This document shows, piece after piece, positions 40,401 to 53,845 of a DNA stretch of 64,000 nucleotides (position 1 is the first letter of the stretch; every line of letters begins with the position of its first letter). This DNA comes from Syncephalis fuscata (taxonomy: Eukaryota; Zoopagomycota; Zoopagomycetes; Zoopagales; Piptocephalidaceae): NCBI GenBank assembly GCA_025786725.1, contig JAHLTZ010000035.1:62001-126000 (forward strand). The letters are read 5' to 3'. A model generated the notes under the pieces. It saw nothing but the letters and a program-made list of their open reading frames with translations. It did no database searches and was not told the DNA's origin. The position numbers and the translations under genes are program-made.

Positions 40401-43142
40401 AATATTACCACGCAGCACTGTTACCTCTTCTTCATAGTCATCACCACGATCTTGAGCATCCTGTAATGCCGCTTCCATTCGATGAATACGTGCACGTAAC
40501 ATATCTCGATCACTTCGAACAGTGTATAGTTCACGACGCAGTTCAGCCACGAGTGCATGGGCTGCCTGAGTAAGACCAGATGAATCGACCACCCTTCCAA
40601 CGATCCTCCTCCAGATGGGCCAGTCAATCCCATTACTTCTTCTTGACTAGCTTCACTATTACGATCACGATCCTCTAATTCATGGGCCATTTCATGGGCC
40701 AATTTATTAAATGTCATATGATTATCCGACTGAGAGGCTGTTGCATGATGACGTGTAATCTTCTTTTGTCTTAGTCCTTCAATACGACGTCGATATGTTT
40801 CAAGTGATTTTAATGGCGATGTTGTATTTTGATCAGGTAATGTACTGGTTGTTGTAGGTGGTGGTGGTGGCGTTGATGTCTTTTCAATAATATTAATATT
40901 GGTTTGTGATGTTTGTGGACTATGATGACGCGATGATTCAACTGTACTAGTAGCAGATTTATGTGCTCGTTGTTGTTGTGTTGTTGTTGTGCTCGTACAA
41001 ATGTACTAATACCTTTTCGTTTAGCAGTACGAGAAGATGAAGAGACTGCTGCTACAGCATTTTCTGCTTGTCTTCGATGAACAACAGCTAATCTTCTACC
41101 AACATACGCTTTTCATTCTCTAATTTCTTCATTTGGGCCTGTACTTGTTCTACCGTCTTTTCAGCTTCTAAACGTGTCTCTTGTGCTTGTTGTGCTTGTT
41201 GTTCTGCATTAATCTTTTCTTCGTATAATATTTGAATCCTTAATCGCCATTCTGGATCTAATTCAAGCACTGTATCATCTGCTTTATCCAAATCAATATT
41301 ACTTGCTGCAGAAATACGTTCTTCAAGTAAGACCTTTTCTTCACGTAATATCTATTATTATTGTTATTGATATTACTAATAATTTATATTAAATATGTAA
41401 TTACTTACTTTAATTTCACGTTCTAATGTTTCCCTATTCTTATCCATTTCATTGTGAGCTGCTTCTTTATCGGCAATTTCTGCTTTAAGTCGTTCACGTT
41501 CTTCAGACCAGTTACCACGTTGTTTTTCAAGTTCGTGTAGCTCTTCTTCAATCTCACTACGTTCACGATTCCAACGATTACGTTCTTCTTCTAGACCAAC
41601 AACAGCAATCTCCAGTTCTGTGCATCGAATATCCAATTCGGCTCGACGTTCATCCAAATCATCATACTGATCGCGTGTTACCATTATGGCTGAATCGCTT
41701 GGACTAATAATGGATCGTGGCTTTTCTGTATTCAATGGCAATTTATCTTTAGCAGTAGTAGCGGTAGCAGTAGCAGCAGTAGTAGCAGTGGAAGGTCCTG
41801 TTGGTACATTAGATGTTGTATTAATCGCCACTTTATCTTGTAGTTCTTTTAATTCATGCTGTACTACTAAAAGTTGTGCATTTCGTTCTTCTAATTGCTT
41901 TTGTGTATCAGCAATAACTAGCTCTAATTCTCGTCGACCCGTTTCACCACTAAGTTGTCGTTTTAAAAATACAATTTCTTGTTGAGAACTGCTTAAATCT
42001 GTTTCTAATTCAGTAATAAAACTATCAATGTCACTCATAGTCCGTTGATGGCGTGGGCTTAGAGCAAATAAAGGTTTTGAATTATTAGTAGCTAGTTGCA
42101 ACTGTTCCTGTTCTTGACGGGCCTCCGATAATTGGCGTTCCAAATCAATACGAATTGGTGAAGTTAGTGATGAAGATGGACGACTCAGCTTCTCTTCTAG
42201 CGTTTGAATCTCTTGACCAACCTGTTCCAATGCTACTTCTTCTCTAGTACGTACACCAAGAACAGCCTGTAAATCTTCATCCAATTCTTCTTCCTCCTCC
42301 TCGTCAACAAGCTGTGATCCAGATTCATTTGCGCCTAATCTTGATAGTATTTCTTTTAGTTCTGGATGTTCTGTACGAAGTTGTTCAATTTCATCTATTA
42401 ATCGATCCCGTTCAGCCCAGAATCCTTCAGACCATTCGCGTACTTTATCCGTTTCATTCTGACTTTCACGTAAATCTTCGCGACATTTAGTCAGTTCTTC
42501 CGTCATATCTTGAAGCGTATCAGTTAATGTTTGCATATCAGCAGTTAGTCGTTCTACTGTGTTATTCCGTTCATGTTTGACACGATCAAGTTCAGCACGT
42601 GTTTTATCTAGCTCGGTATCTGACTGGTTAAGCATAAGTTTTAAATCACCTACACGCCGTAACGTTTCCGATAATTCATGCGATAAGTGCGGTGACGTTG
42701 GTGAATGAGCATGATTGCCTACAGATGGATCGCCATTAATAGCCATTTTATTGGTGGCATTTGACTGAATAAGCCGTTTTTGCATCAAATCAGACTCTTC
42801 TTTAACTGCTGTTAAATCCGATAATGCTTGGTGCAAAGCCCGTCGTAAATCTTCAGGAGAGGCTAGTGCAAAATTAAATCCTGCCAAGTCAACCTGACCG
42901 GTTTTACGGGAAATAAATGAACGCACAGGTGAGGCAGTAGTGGGTCGTTCCTGAATTACACCGGCTATAGGTGGCCATTTGGCAGTGGCAAACATACCTT
43001 CAAGTGTATTCATTTGTTGCATTCCTAGTGGCATACTAATGGGACGCTCATGCCGTAGATTGCGCAAGGCCGGGCCTTGACGCGCAGCGGTTGCCTGCTC
43101 ATTCTCGGCTTCATTATTGTTTTGATGATTGTCAGTTGCCAT
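37435..43142 (-). CDS. Long coiled-coil protein, possible spindle-pole / microtubule-organising scaffold
   Basis: From ATG at 43142 the first exon alone gives about 580 residues. A disordered start includes GPALRNLRHERPISMPLGMQ and VRSFISRKTGQVDLAGFNF, followed by very long heptad-rich helices (ELDKTRAELDRVKHERNNTV and many more). Later exons continue coiled coil and Ser/Gln-rich linkers. At about 37970-38090 the text SEQEVLRMISDMVQVP...RFKAAVYAVIAIVRL resembles the C-terminal calmodulin/centrosome-targeting (PACT-like) block of Spc110/Pcp1 proteins. The tail is poly-Gln and Pro-rich. The frame needs one added base at about 40250, 40590, 40980 and 41095. Role is inferred from architecture; a generic coiled-coil scaffold (golgin- or dynactin-like) remains possible. 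Confidence 0.6.
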
Positions 43143-43872
43143 GACAGTCCGACAAAATTAAATATACCGTAGAGACGTGAAATATAGAAGGGATGTTAAT
43201 GCCAAGACGCGTCGATGCTATTATACTAGAGTGGAGAAGACTCGGGAAGATGATGTAGGTCGTAGCAAGTATTCGACCTACTCTGCTCATCTACACGTAT
43301 ACAAAACTACTACCCGGTTATTGTTGCTGGTGTTTGCGATTCAGTAAATAACAAACGATTTAATAGGAATGCAGACAAATTAAAGTGGGGGCTGTTTTCG
43401 GTGTTAGTCGGTATATTTGTATAGAGCCGCATAGGATAAACGAAAAGGGAAACAATTGCAAGTATCGAGTGGCAATTAGGTGTGTTGATGTGTGAAAGTG
43501 CTCGCTTTATTATGTATAGGCCAGCGCTCCTTTTTTGAAACATAGTGTAAGCATAAGGTGATTGCTAAGGGCCATTATGATAGATTCATGAAATATAATA
43601 ATAATGATCAAAATAAACAATTTAGTTACATGGTTGCTGTTGATCTGTTGTAGTTGAGGATATTTGCTATACATAAAACAATTATAGAGTTAGTATGGAC
43701 ATTGATATTTAAAAGTTTAGCGATATTAATGATAATAGAGATATAATAAAGTGTTTATAGCTATAGATCAATAGATAATTTATATTAATATGCAAGTTTA
43801 GTTAAAAATACTTTATTGTTTAGTTAGTATTTTAGAGTTATAAAGTAGTAAAGAGAATCAATAAATCTAGAA
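43143..43872. other. AT-rich intergenic region
   Basis: This holds the promoter side of the coiled-coil gene and the 3' flank of the next minus-strand gene. A short open frame at 43310-43543 (minus) has no recognisable motif. No RNA or repeat seen. Confidence 0.4.
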
Positions 43873-44852
43873 TTAAGGTTGGTAATTAGGAGGCACTCCC
43901 TGAGTACCTTCAGCTTGGTATTGAGGTAATGGATTGCTTGTTGATCCTGTTCCATCTCTTTCTTTAGTACAAGACTAAAAGCTATGTGCTTATCTGTCTG
44001 CCACTAAAGATTCATTATATGGAATCTCATTGGCTGCAGTGTGCAGTCTTTTAAGGTTTGTCAGCAATACATGTTTGTCATTATTAACACAAACATCTAC
44101 TACTGATTAGTACAATTATAATTAAATAAAAAACTATACTTGCCCGGTATACCTCCAGCATAATATAGATCCAGAGCTCTTAAATAGTTGATTTTTATTT
44201 TAAATTAAACAAATGCCATTGAATGTTGTAAAATTACTTACCTTTAGATATTTGTAAGCTAATGTCCACTTAGTTTCTTAGCTTTATTGAACATAATGGA
44301 GCACAGGGAACCGTCATAACTATTGTCACACTGATCCCAAGTAACATGGCAATGCAAGTCTTGTTTTTTGGCAATGGTATAAACCAGTGGTGTGTTAACA
44401 AATTGTTCATTTGCAGCATTGGATTATTTCTAGCAGGTTTGTAATCTACCAAATACTATTATTGATGGTATTAGTTAGTTGTATATGAATATAATTAAGA
44501 TTTACCTTGTAAATGGAAAGTAATCAATTTTGCTTAATTTGCTGTTCATTAGCCCATGTAACCATGGCATTTTTCCTTTGTATTTTGCTTCAACATAATG
44601 GATGTTATTCTTTGGAGAAAGAGCCTTCTTACTTATAACATCATTATTTACAAATGGACTATTTTTGTCAGCTTAATAGCCAATGAACGAGACACCTTAA
44701 TTATAACATTAGTATAAATTAAATATATATAAAGTTAACTGTGCACCTTTGTCAGAAAAAAGTTTTGGTAATGCATTGGTATTCTAGATAGTTGATATTA
44801 GAATTAAAGCAGCAGCAACCGAAATGATTGAAGATTTGGATCCAAACAACAT
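43873..44852 (-). CDS. Predicted secreted Cys-containing protein, unrecognised
   Basis: ATG at 44852 begins MLFGSKSSIISVAAALILIS, a good signal peptide, but an in-frame TAG follows shortly after, so the first join is unsettled. Further exons read well: KKALSPKNNIHYVEAKYKGK (about 44540-44640), VDYKPARNNPMLQMNNLLTH with HHWFIPLPKN (about 44350-44452), then a Cys-rich core HCHVTWDQCDNSYDGSLCSI, a helix with AYKYLK, a small exon ALDLYYAGGIPGK and a tail ending GTQGVPPNYQP at 43873-43875. Within the Cys core the frame must change once near 44350. The C-x(6-7)-C-x(8)-C pattern followed by a helix is weakly like small secreted lipases (phospholipase A2 group XII type), but the typical His-Asp pair is not convincing. 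I assign no function. Confidence 0.45.
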
Positions 44853-46108
44853 CGTAATTTCTATTGTAACATTATAATTCATTATGCTATATTATTACTG
44901 TTATACTCAGTATACAGCTAATATAAAAATCCATCTATCTTATTAGACAAATAAAAGGTATTTTACTACCAACCACTATTTGTTTTATTATTCTTAAAAC
45001 AGCACTATCATATTTAAACATAGAGACTTTGACTGTGCATTGCTTACATTATGCAGTTTGTATAAAATATTGCATGCTTGATTAGCCATGCTTTAGTCTT
45101 CGTATTGTTCTTAATAATCAAGTTAAAAACAATAACACATAGATATGCCGAAACTGCCGTTTATTTCACAATATCTCGTACGAGATTTGTTACACTGCGA
45201 CATAATGGTTGTCAAAAGTATTTACGACACCATTCTACAAGGCACGGCATAGCGATAACAATTCATTCGATCTAAAGTTAACAATCAATCATCCATACAG
45301 CCGATATTTTCTACACGTTACTTTGTAGTCATGCATTGCGGCTTATGTAAATCGGCATGCGGTAGAATACAAATACCATGCCTTGTGCACCTTTGAAACC
45401 TATAGACAGGTCATAAGGCCATAATTAGCCTATCCAGTGTTTTGAAAAGAAAATAAAACATTATGGCCTACTATTAGTTTGTAGTGCTATAACAATTTGC
45501 TCAAATGTATTTTATAACCATAATCGATTTTAGATTAGTACTATTGAATATACAACAAAGTTAGCATCATGCCTAACATGTAAAGAATGAATTGCCTTTA
45601 ATTGGTACCAATAATTCATTGAAAGCTAACAGAGCGTAAATAATGGCATCTCAATCAAAATTGATTATCTTTAAATTATTAGAGCTTATCGGAGCAAGCA
45701 AATGCCGATAAGTACCGCTTTTTCTTTCTAAACTGGTCAGGTAATTTACACAATTGTCTAAACAAGGAAATGAAGAAATAAGGATTTAGAATGTGCGTCA
45801 TTTATAGGGTGTTATTGTTTCCTGGTTATGATTGAAACGATCCAAACACGAAATGGTGGTAAATAATTTCATAGGCCTTTTATTCTTCGGATTAACATAT
45901 AATTTATCCGTCACCATTTCTACATGACATTAGAACATGTAGCGTATCTGTATGGTAGCAAAATTTATCCGTATGTACACTATGCGTTCTGAGTAGCATA
46001 AATACTCCTCCAAAAATTGTTTCTTTTGCCACTTACTATTCAACATATCATTACAACACTTTAGTCTAACTACAGTTGCATCTATATCTTTTCAAGCTCA
46101 AACCAGCT
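44853..46108. other. AT-rich intergenic region
   Basis: About 1.25 kb without a convincing coding frame. A short plus-strand frame at 45078-45275 looks random. It presumably contains the promoter of the FAD monooxygenase gene. Confidence 0.45.
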
Positions 46109-48054
46109 ATGGGTATCGGTCAAGAATCAAACATGAAACAGCCTGTGGTCATTGTCGGTGCAGGATCGGTGGGATTAATGGCTGCTCTTGTTCTAACGGA
46201 AATTGGCGTTCCTGTCGAAATCTATGGTTGGTTGCAAAGATTGGAAGCAATATTAAGCTAACATATATACATAAATTAATAGAACGCAATCATGAAAAAA
46301 CGACAGAATGGCGTGCAGCCGGTTTACACCCACGCGTCCTTGAGATATTTGCTCGTTATGGACTAGTGGAACAGCTACTGGCAGTCGGGCATCCATTGGA
46401 CAGATTTCATTACATCCATAATGGAAAGATCTTAGACGGCACGTCTGTTGATTGCATTCGTTGCGAATATCCTATGGCACTGGGATGTGGTCAAGACTGC
46501 ACGGAATCTCTACTTCACAAAAGACTAGCCGAATTAGGAATTCACGTAAAATGGGGATGGGAGTACATTTCACACGAATCAATCGACGATAATAAGCAAA
46601 TCAGTATCCAATTTAAGAGAGTCGATTCGGATCAAGTTATAACGCGCCAGACACCTTATATGGTTGGATGTGACGGTGCACACAGCAAAATACGCAAAGC
46701 TATAGGTGCCCAGTTTATCGGACAATCTCCTGGAAGTCGCGTAGCGGTTTTTGACGCCGAAGTTGATGTGGATTGGTTACCAGTAGCGTGGTAAGTGTGC
46801 CAACTATGTGTTGTACTATTGCTGATTTATTCTAGGTCCGTTACTAATCCAACTGGATTTATGGGAGGCATTCAGGTAAACGGTAACAGAAAATACCGCG
46901 TGTATGCAAGCTGGGACTCTACTTTACCTGACCCAACGAAAGATGAGTTAGTTGGGGCGGTTAAGCGCTGTTTCCTTCCATTAGACTTTGGCAATCCGCG
47001 CATATTGTCGCTCTCAATGTTCAACATAAATGAGCGCCGTGCTTCGCGACTTGTATCTGACGATGTCCGTGTGTTTATTTGTGGCGACGCTGCACACGTA
47101 CACAGTCCTGCAGGTGGACAGGGAATGAACATGGGCCTACAAGATGCCGAAAACATTGCATGGAAAATAGGCATGGTCTATCACGGATATGCCAAATCCG
47201 ATTTATTGAAGTCATACGAAACAGAACGAATTCCTGTCTTCGATGATGTTATTAAGCTGGCAGGAAGCATGACAAGAATTTTTAGACATCAATGGAAAGT
47301 GGCTGTTTTTCGACACTCTCTGCCGCTAATACGACGATTGCCTCTTTTTATTATACGACCGCGGATGGAGACAAATTCCCAACTTCGCGTCAAATACCCG
47401 CTAACTAATCATGGCGGCGTATTTGCTGATACTCCAGCATGGTCCAAGGCTGCTTCATCGTGGAATTTGTTTAATTGGTTCCCGTTTAGCTTGTTTTCAG
47501 ATCCTATCTGTGTGCCAGGCTCGCGTGCCATTGATTGTCAGGTCATCGATCCAGCCAACTGCACCAATACGCGTACTCGCCACTTTTATGCACAAAATAA
47601 TGGATCATACAAAGCCATCATATTTATTGATAATCGCAAGACTGCTGCTGATAATAGCACAGTAGAAACAAACGCATGTCAACTGCCACTAGACACTATG
47701 AGTCAGCTAAAAGACGTAATGACAACATTCAAGGCATACAAATCGGCGGTATTACCTATATTTGTGATTTATGGTACACAAAGCAGCAACAATACAGTTG
47801 AATTATCTGCACAAACAACATCGTTGGTAGCACAATTAAACAAAAAATTCAATGATGTGCCAGTGTTTATCGACATAAATCAAGGCAAACAATACGACAA
47901 CATGACAATGGCAGACATGTATCAATGCACACGTTTAAACGAGCACGCTGTATATCTTATTCGACCAGACACTTATATTGCGGCGCGTATGTTACTGCAT
48001 GAAGCAGCGGCAACAGCTGGTAGTCACTTGGATGCAATTGGTATGCAGAAATAA
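46109..48054 (+). CDS. FAD-dependent aromatic-ring hydroxylase (phenol 2-monooxygenase / PheA-TfdB family)
   Basis: Exons 46109-46226, 46283-46790 and 46836-48054 give 614 residues without any frame problem. The N-terminal Rossmann motif is VVIVGAGSVGLMAALVLTEI (GxGxxG), with VEIYERN ending the second strand. YMVGCDGAHSKIRKAIGAQF is the DG motif, and VFICGDAAHVHSPAGGQGMN is the GD motif that contacts FAD ribose. The last 200 residues are thioredoxin-fold-like, as in the phenol hydroxylase C-terminal dimerisation domain. Family members hydroxylate phenolic compounds using NADPH and O2; the substrate here is unknown. The first donor is GTTGGT, unlike the usual GTAAGT. It sits alone in a gene-poor AT-rich island, as accessory metabolic genes often do. 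A second in-frame ATG at 46133 is an alternative start. No cluster partners are visible. Confidence 0.85.
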
Positions 48055-49537
48055 GCACTAGATTTATCAAGTATCTATATCAATAAAAGCTGAATATTTT
48101 ATATTATACATCATTAATACAGCATATCACTTTATGCAATAGGTTTTAAAGTTATAGCAAACAAATATTTATTTGTTATATTTCTATAATGCACTATATT
48201 TACGTTGTTTAAAATACTGATATAATGTTATTTTACAAATTTAAACATAAAATATCGCGTTAAAACCATAATAGTATCCAGCAGTATTAAAATCACTATT
48301 TTGATATAATTGGATGCTAAAAGACTATGGAATGTAAGTTAAAAACAATAGCGAGCATTTAAATAATAAAACATTGCTATAATTATTTATAATTTACGTA
48401 TAATCAAGTAAATTGTATGACATTTTGCATAAGCATGCACATAGCATATAGGTAGCTATTGGCAAAGTATACCGTAGTTATATTGCATGATAGTGCAATG
48501 GTAATGACAATACACTAAACGTACAAAAATAGCATTTTTTACCAATCATAACTTACATAACTAAAATACAGCAAAATGATTATTAAATTCGAATTCTCCA
48601 TGCTTAGCTAAACAGCTTAGTATGATTTATAAAACAATAATTTTTGCAACAAAACTGGTTAAAAATGCCTTTTATATGCCTTTGGTCAATAAAATGATTT
48701 GATTTTATATTTAAAACTTTAGTATTAAAAGAAAATTGGTCCAAAATAACTTCAAAACATTTTATAATACTATCGCAATTACAATAACAAGCCAATATGC
48801 AGAAATATCGATGTACGATGGTAATCTATGCTATTTGTATGCACATATCTTAGATATTTGTTAACTAATATTTACGTAAATTGCATTTTTGATCAGCTTT
48901 GTTGCAAAAATTATTGTTCTATAATTTATATCAATTTGCATAACTAAACATGAAGAACTCGAATCCAGCAATGATTTTGCTGTATTTTAAATATATAAGT
49001 CATGAATGGTAAAAAACTATTATTTTGTACATCATTAGCGTATTATTGCAATCACTACACCAGTATGCAATACAATACCAGTATACTTTGTCAATAGCTA
49101 CCTATATGTCACATGCATATTTGTGTAAAGTATCATACAATTTAATTGATTATATGTATAGATATGCATAATATTTCTATTGCTTTTTAATTCAAATGCC
49201 ATTGTCTTTTGCCACTAATTACATTAAAACCATTTTTAATATTGTTGGATAATTTGATAGCATTAACACGATAACCTTATGCTTGAATTTGTAATTTAGC
49301 AGTTTATTGACATTCAAAGTATCCTATATCAAAATAGCGTTTTTTTGTTGTATTATGATTGATGGCAAGGATGCGTGTAGCCAAAATAGCTATAGTTAAT
49401 ACTGTTTGTCATAAGTAAATAATAGTTTGTTACAATTTTGGGTTTAAAATCTATGAGCTAAATAGTCAAGTAATGTCTTATCCTGATGTTACTATATCAT
49501 GTTGGTTTTTAATGCATGCTAAGATAAATGTTAGCAC
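48055..49537. other. AT-rich gene-free region
   Basis: About 1.5 kb of very AT-rich DNA. Short minus-strand frames (for example 48604-48795) have composition dictated by AT content and no motif. No RNA, tandem repeat or mobile element recognised. Confidence 0.5.
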
Positions 49538-52192
49538 TTATAATACAATGTGTTGATTGGTTATATTAATTTGCTAATCAGCTTATTCTCTATTAGTCGT
49601 TATTATCACAGTTTAGCTATAATGAACTGAGTAGGTTGCATGACACTAGTAGAAATAAAACGAAACTTGGAACTAGTAACAGATTTTATCAAGCAAATAA
49701 AGCTATCGTTTTATAGTAATCATAGCTAACAATAGAGTCTGAATAATCTGTAGCATTTTGCTATTAAAGCGGCCTATCAACTCATGTATGTGCTCTTGAC
49801 AAATTATCCAATACCATGATGTATTTCTTAACCACTTTACTGTAGCACTATAGCCATAGTATTGGAATGTTAAAAATCAATGGTATTTTAATATGGTCGC
49901 ATCATCATCGACTTGAACCATTGCGAATCAAATGCTCAAACTGCTACTATATCTTTTTTTGTCTATTTATGCTGGACATGCTTAATATGTGGCTTTAAAA
50001 ACGCTTCTTTTCTTTATTATGTTCATGTATTTATTAATATATTTAATTATATGCTACAATCTATGTAAACAGCGCACCGTTCGTAATCCAGTTTCTAGCA
50101 ATGATCGAATAAATTCTGTAACTTTTGATATTGGCGTTTGAAGAATGGAGACTACACAAAATGGCATTGCTATGACGGGCTACATCCTTTATCATGCCGC
50201 TCAACATATTTATAGACATAAAAATGCTACTTTAAAACATCTGAAATTTCAGGAACTGTATTGAGATGCGGAGATTAGTTGTTTACAGTTTATTCCATGT
50301 GCTCGTTTCACGTTTTCCATACAAAAATATATTCCATATTTGTCCAATCTTATAGTAAATACATCGGCTATTGCATGATATATTTTGCTATAAATGTCTG
50401 CATTTTCAGCATATTTATTTGTGTAATCATCACATCATACTTTTTCCTCACGTACTAGCCTCATAGAAAGTACAGCCTTTTATTCGACGATGAACCTTGA
50501 CATAGCTATGTTTACGATGAAGTCTATTCTTGCTATCACCACTACTGCATTCATGCTAGTATCGGTTACTCAGGTCACACCTGCTAATGGCATGCCAGGT
50601 TTATTCAGTTCCGAGCCCGAACCCATCAGCAAGTATCTACTCCAGTTTATCTGTATTATTTACTAACATTACTATTCATGTAGAATTTATGGATTTTACA
50701 GAAGATGATTTAAACAACCTATTTATCACGCATAGTATAAAGCTCAGCGGACAAGAATCTGATATTAACGGTGTACGCTATATTGACGGAACACAACGTA
50801 ATGATCCCATTCAACTTGCATGTTCATCAAGTCCAAATACAAATACAAAAATTACGCCATGCAATTATACGGGGCAAGTGTTATATAGCAATGACATGCA
50901 AACACTGACAAATATAGCCAATCACAGGATTTATGGGGCTCAATTTTAACACATAATATTGACTATAAATATGAAATTGTGTTGCCTAAAGAGCGACTTA
51001 CATTACCTAGAGGCAATACATGTTATGTTTTACCCCGAATTAAATGTACAGCAACATACAAAATTGATTCTCAAATCACTAAGGGTATGTAGATTCTAAT
51101 GGCTATTGCCTTACATTATACGAATCATTCTAAATTTTCAATTAGTCTCTTAGTGGATGACATAAGATATTGAGTCAATATGTGGAGAAGAATTGGAGAA
51201 GGTAAAGGCTTGAACTGTATATACATTGTAAACTAAACTATGATTAGGACTAGAGATCCTAAAAAAGCGGGATGGTATGCCCACAGGGACATTGAGAGTA
51301 AGTAAAGTAGACTGCTGTTTACTGGTGTTTGTATTAAATATGTCATTAGACATTTGCATCGTTAAACAGGAAAGGGCTATAATTTATACTTTGTCAACTT
51401 TGATCGTGCTATCCCAGTAGGCAAAAATATTATTAATGTTGAAGACACAAATCAAGTTATTTTGCGTCAAGTTTTCTATACACTCAAGGACTATTTACGA
51501 GTCGGGTTTATAAATGCGTTTAAAGATCGCTATAATTCGAATATAGCATGGAGATACAATTGGCGTGCAATGCGTGCAGAGGAAGCAATTTCGCAATTGC
51601 AGGCTTTGGGCGGGCACCGTGACCTTCTACATCCACTTGACAATCTGCTATTAACTAAAGATGATAAATAACGAGTTTTACAAATAATCAATATTTACTT
51701 AAATAAAACAACGATATTTATGACTCAATTGATGCAGCTGTGCACTATTACTTGATATTGCCTATTTGTTTATTGAATAATAACATTGCATGACCATTGT
51801 AAAATGTAGTTTAGCATGATTGAAGTAGCAAACAATCAGTAACTATAAACCAAGCTGGTCAACAATTTGGTACATATATTGTGTATTTCAATCTACCTGG
51901 TTTTTTCTATTATGTTCTGGCTGATGAATATTGTTTGATAATAAACTGCTTCTATTATAATTTATTATTATGATGTAGTTATAGTAAACTGAATAGCATG
52001 TATAACAGTAAGTAGAAACAAGATAAAATTAGAAGCTAGCAGTTGATATTGATATTGAATAAAGCTATCATTAATAGTAAACATAACTAATAATATAACT
52101 TGAGTGTCTTGTAGTATTTCATCATTAACACAACATGTTAGTTCATATAACTGTTCATATACTCACAACTAACAAGTAATTATCATTATATT
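49538..52192 (+). repeat. Copy 2 of a 2.65-kb direct segmental duplication
   Basis: It matches 18754-21410 in the same orientation, with roughly two differences per hundred bases. Left and right boundaries are sharp: homology stops within a few bases on both sides. No inverted or direct terminal repeats are visible. Confidence 0.92.
50508..51671 (+). CDS. Predicted secreted kinase-like protein, copy 2 (frames damaged)
   Basis: The signal peptide is intact here: MFTMKSILAITTTAFMLVSV followed by TQVTPANG as a likely cleavage region. An in-frame ATG 18 bases upstream (50490) is an alternative start. A GTTTAT donor after ATGCCAG and the TTTACTAAC...TAG acceptor at about 50664-50686 join in frame to EFMDFTEDDLNNLFITH and the N-lobe-like RYIDGTQRNDPIQLACSSS. 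The frame is then lost at about 50930, at the same place as in copy 1. One A is missing at about 51271 in the run before GWYAHRD, and one G at about 51364 after CIV. The C-terminal exon to 51671 matches copy 1 apart from a few substitutions. The two copies are complementary: each is intact where the other is broken, apart from the shared site. Confidence 0.55.
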
Positions 52193-52651
52193 TTTTAATG
52201 GTTTTTATTATTAATAATCAGTATTGGTATACGATGCATGTAATATTATTTTCTGTTTAATATGACATTAACAAAGTTTGTTTAATTGTATTAGCATAAC
52301 AATATATTTATAGTATTAAAAGAATAACAATTTTATTTGATAGCGGCACTTAAATGATAGTGCCAAACATAAAAATATATGCGCTTGTATATCTTAATAA
52401 TTATAATGCTGAATTTATAATTTACTATACTCTAGTTTATAGTATTGATAACAAATAAACATAGTGCGTGGAAACAAAACAGCTTAGTAAAAACAAATCT
52501 ATAGTTTAAACTGTTTTAAATGCGGTCCTGTCATTTTACTTTATCGTTAAGCAATCACTTATTACGTAGGTCACTCTACTCTGCTTTAACCTTTAAATAA
52601 CCGTGTGCTATTAATAGGACGATCAGTCGGCTACAGCCGGTTACTACTACT
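52193..52651. other. AT-rich spacer before PLPBP gene
   Basis: No gene seen; it presumably contains the PLPBP promoter near its right end. Confidence 0.35.
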
Positions 52652-53769
52652 ATGAGCGCGATTGACAAAACAACAACACCTGAAGCTGCTACAGAAGCAA
52701 GAAACAATGAATTACTAAACAATTTAACCATAGTACAGCGCAATATTAAAGAGCATGTAGAAAGTGCCAAATTTGAAAGTAAAGTAAGTAGAACGCATGT
52801 ATGATGACTGCACTAGTAACAATATCGTGTAGGTTCGCTTAGTAGCTGTGAGTAAAACAAAGCCAATGAGCGACATTAAGGCACTTTACACAGCTGGACA
52901 ACGTCACTTTGGAGAAAACTATGTAAATATTTTATATAACAATATAGTTATCAAGTTGCTAATAGTAAACGCGTTTAGGTACAAGAGCTTGTAGATAAAA
53001 GCAAAGAGGTTAGTATATAGCAGTGATTTATATTGTTTATTTACGTACAATGCTAGTTACCATCCGACATATGTTGGCATTTCATCGGTGGACTGCAAAG
53101 CAACAAGTGCAAACAGCTAGCAGGTAGGAAACCGTCAAACTAAATGATAAATTTAATAAATAGCATTGCTTGTAGATATTCCGAATCTATGGATGGTCGA
53201 AACGTTAGATAGCCAGAAACGGGCCGAATTACTAAATCGAGCCTGTATAACTGCTCAACGTGCTGAACCACTACGAGTAATGGTTCAAGTAAATACAAGC
53301 GATGAAGAAAGTAGGTCTGATTATTTGGATTGTTAAAGCAATTATTTATATTTATTGTATTTAGGTAAAAATGGAGTAGCACCCAAGGAAGTTGGTTCAT
53401 TGTGTTATTTCATCCACGAATACTGCCCAGCTCTATTTCTATCAGGTTTAATGACCATCGGTGCACCTGGTCGGGAATTAGCCGATGGGCAAGTTAATCC
53501 GGATTTTGAAGTAAGTATCTACACGCTTCTACCACTAATAGATAGATGGATAAATAAATATATTAATGATAAAATAGAGCTTAAAGCAGTGTCGCGATGA
53601 AGTGAGCAATTTATTAAAACGTACAGATCTCGAGTTAAGTATGGGCATGTCCGATGACTATGCTGAAGCCATCGATGCCGGTTCAACCAACGTACGTGTT
53701 GGTAGCAGTATTTTCGGATCTCGATTCTATCCTGCTAAAAATACCACTGCTACTACATCAACCTCTTAA
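52652..53769 (+). CDS. Pyridoxal phosphate homeostasis protein (PLPBP / YggS / YBL036C family)
   Basis: Single-domain, fold-type III PLP-binding protein that buffers vitamin B6 and amino-acid pools; no enzyme activity is established for the family. Start at 52652: [20 protein letters not shown]. Motifs in order: [16 protein letters not shown] (PLP-binding Lys in VSKTKP), [65 protein letters not shown], then [20 protein letters not shown] and [11 protein letters not shown]. About eight exons, some only about 30 nt ([10 protein letters not shown]). Length is normal for the family. The end, at 53767-53769, is tail-to-tail with synaptojanin, 76 bases apart. No frame problem seen. Confidence 0.9.
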
Positions 53770-53845
53770 AATAAACAATTAACATTATTGAAATGGACAA
53801 TGATAATACATTTATTAAAGTTTATTACTATAATTACTATTAAAG

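Noticed and set aside
37960-41400. Treating the pieces of the coiled-coil gene as separate genes
   Set aside because: Pieces are collinear, continue the same heptad-rich text and are separated by short introns or single missing bases.
43873-44852. Firm assignment as a phospholipase A2
   Set aside because: Cys spacing is only loosely similar and the catalytic His-Asp pair is not convincing; the exon joins are also unsettled.
46109-48054. A secondary-metabolite cluster around the FAD monooxygenase
   Set aside because: No synthase, transporter or regulator lies nearby; the flanks are empty AT-rich DNA and the secreted genes.
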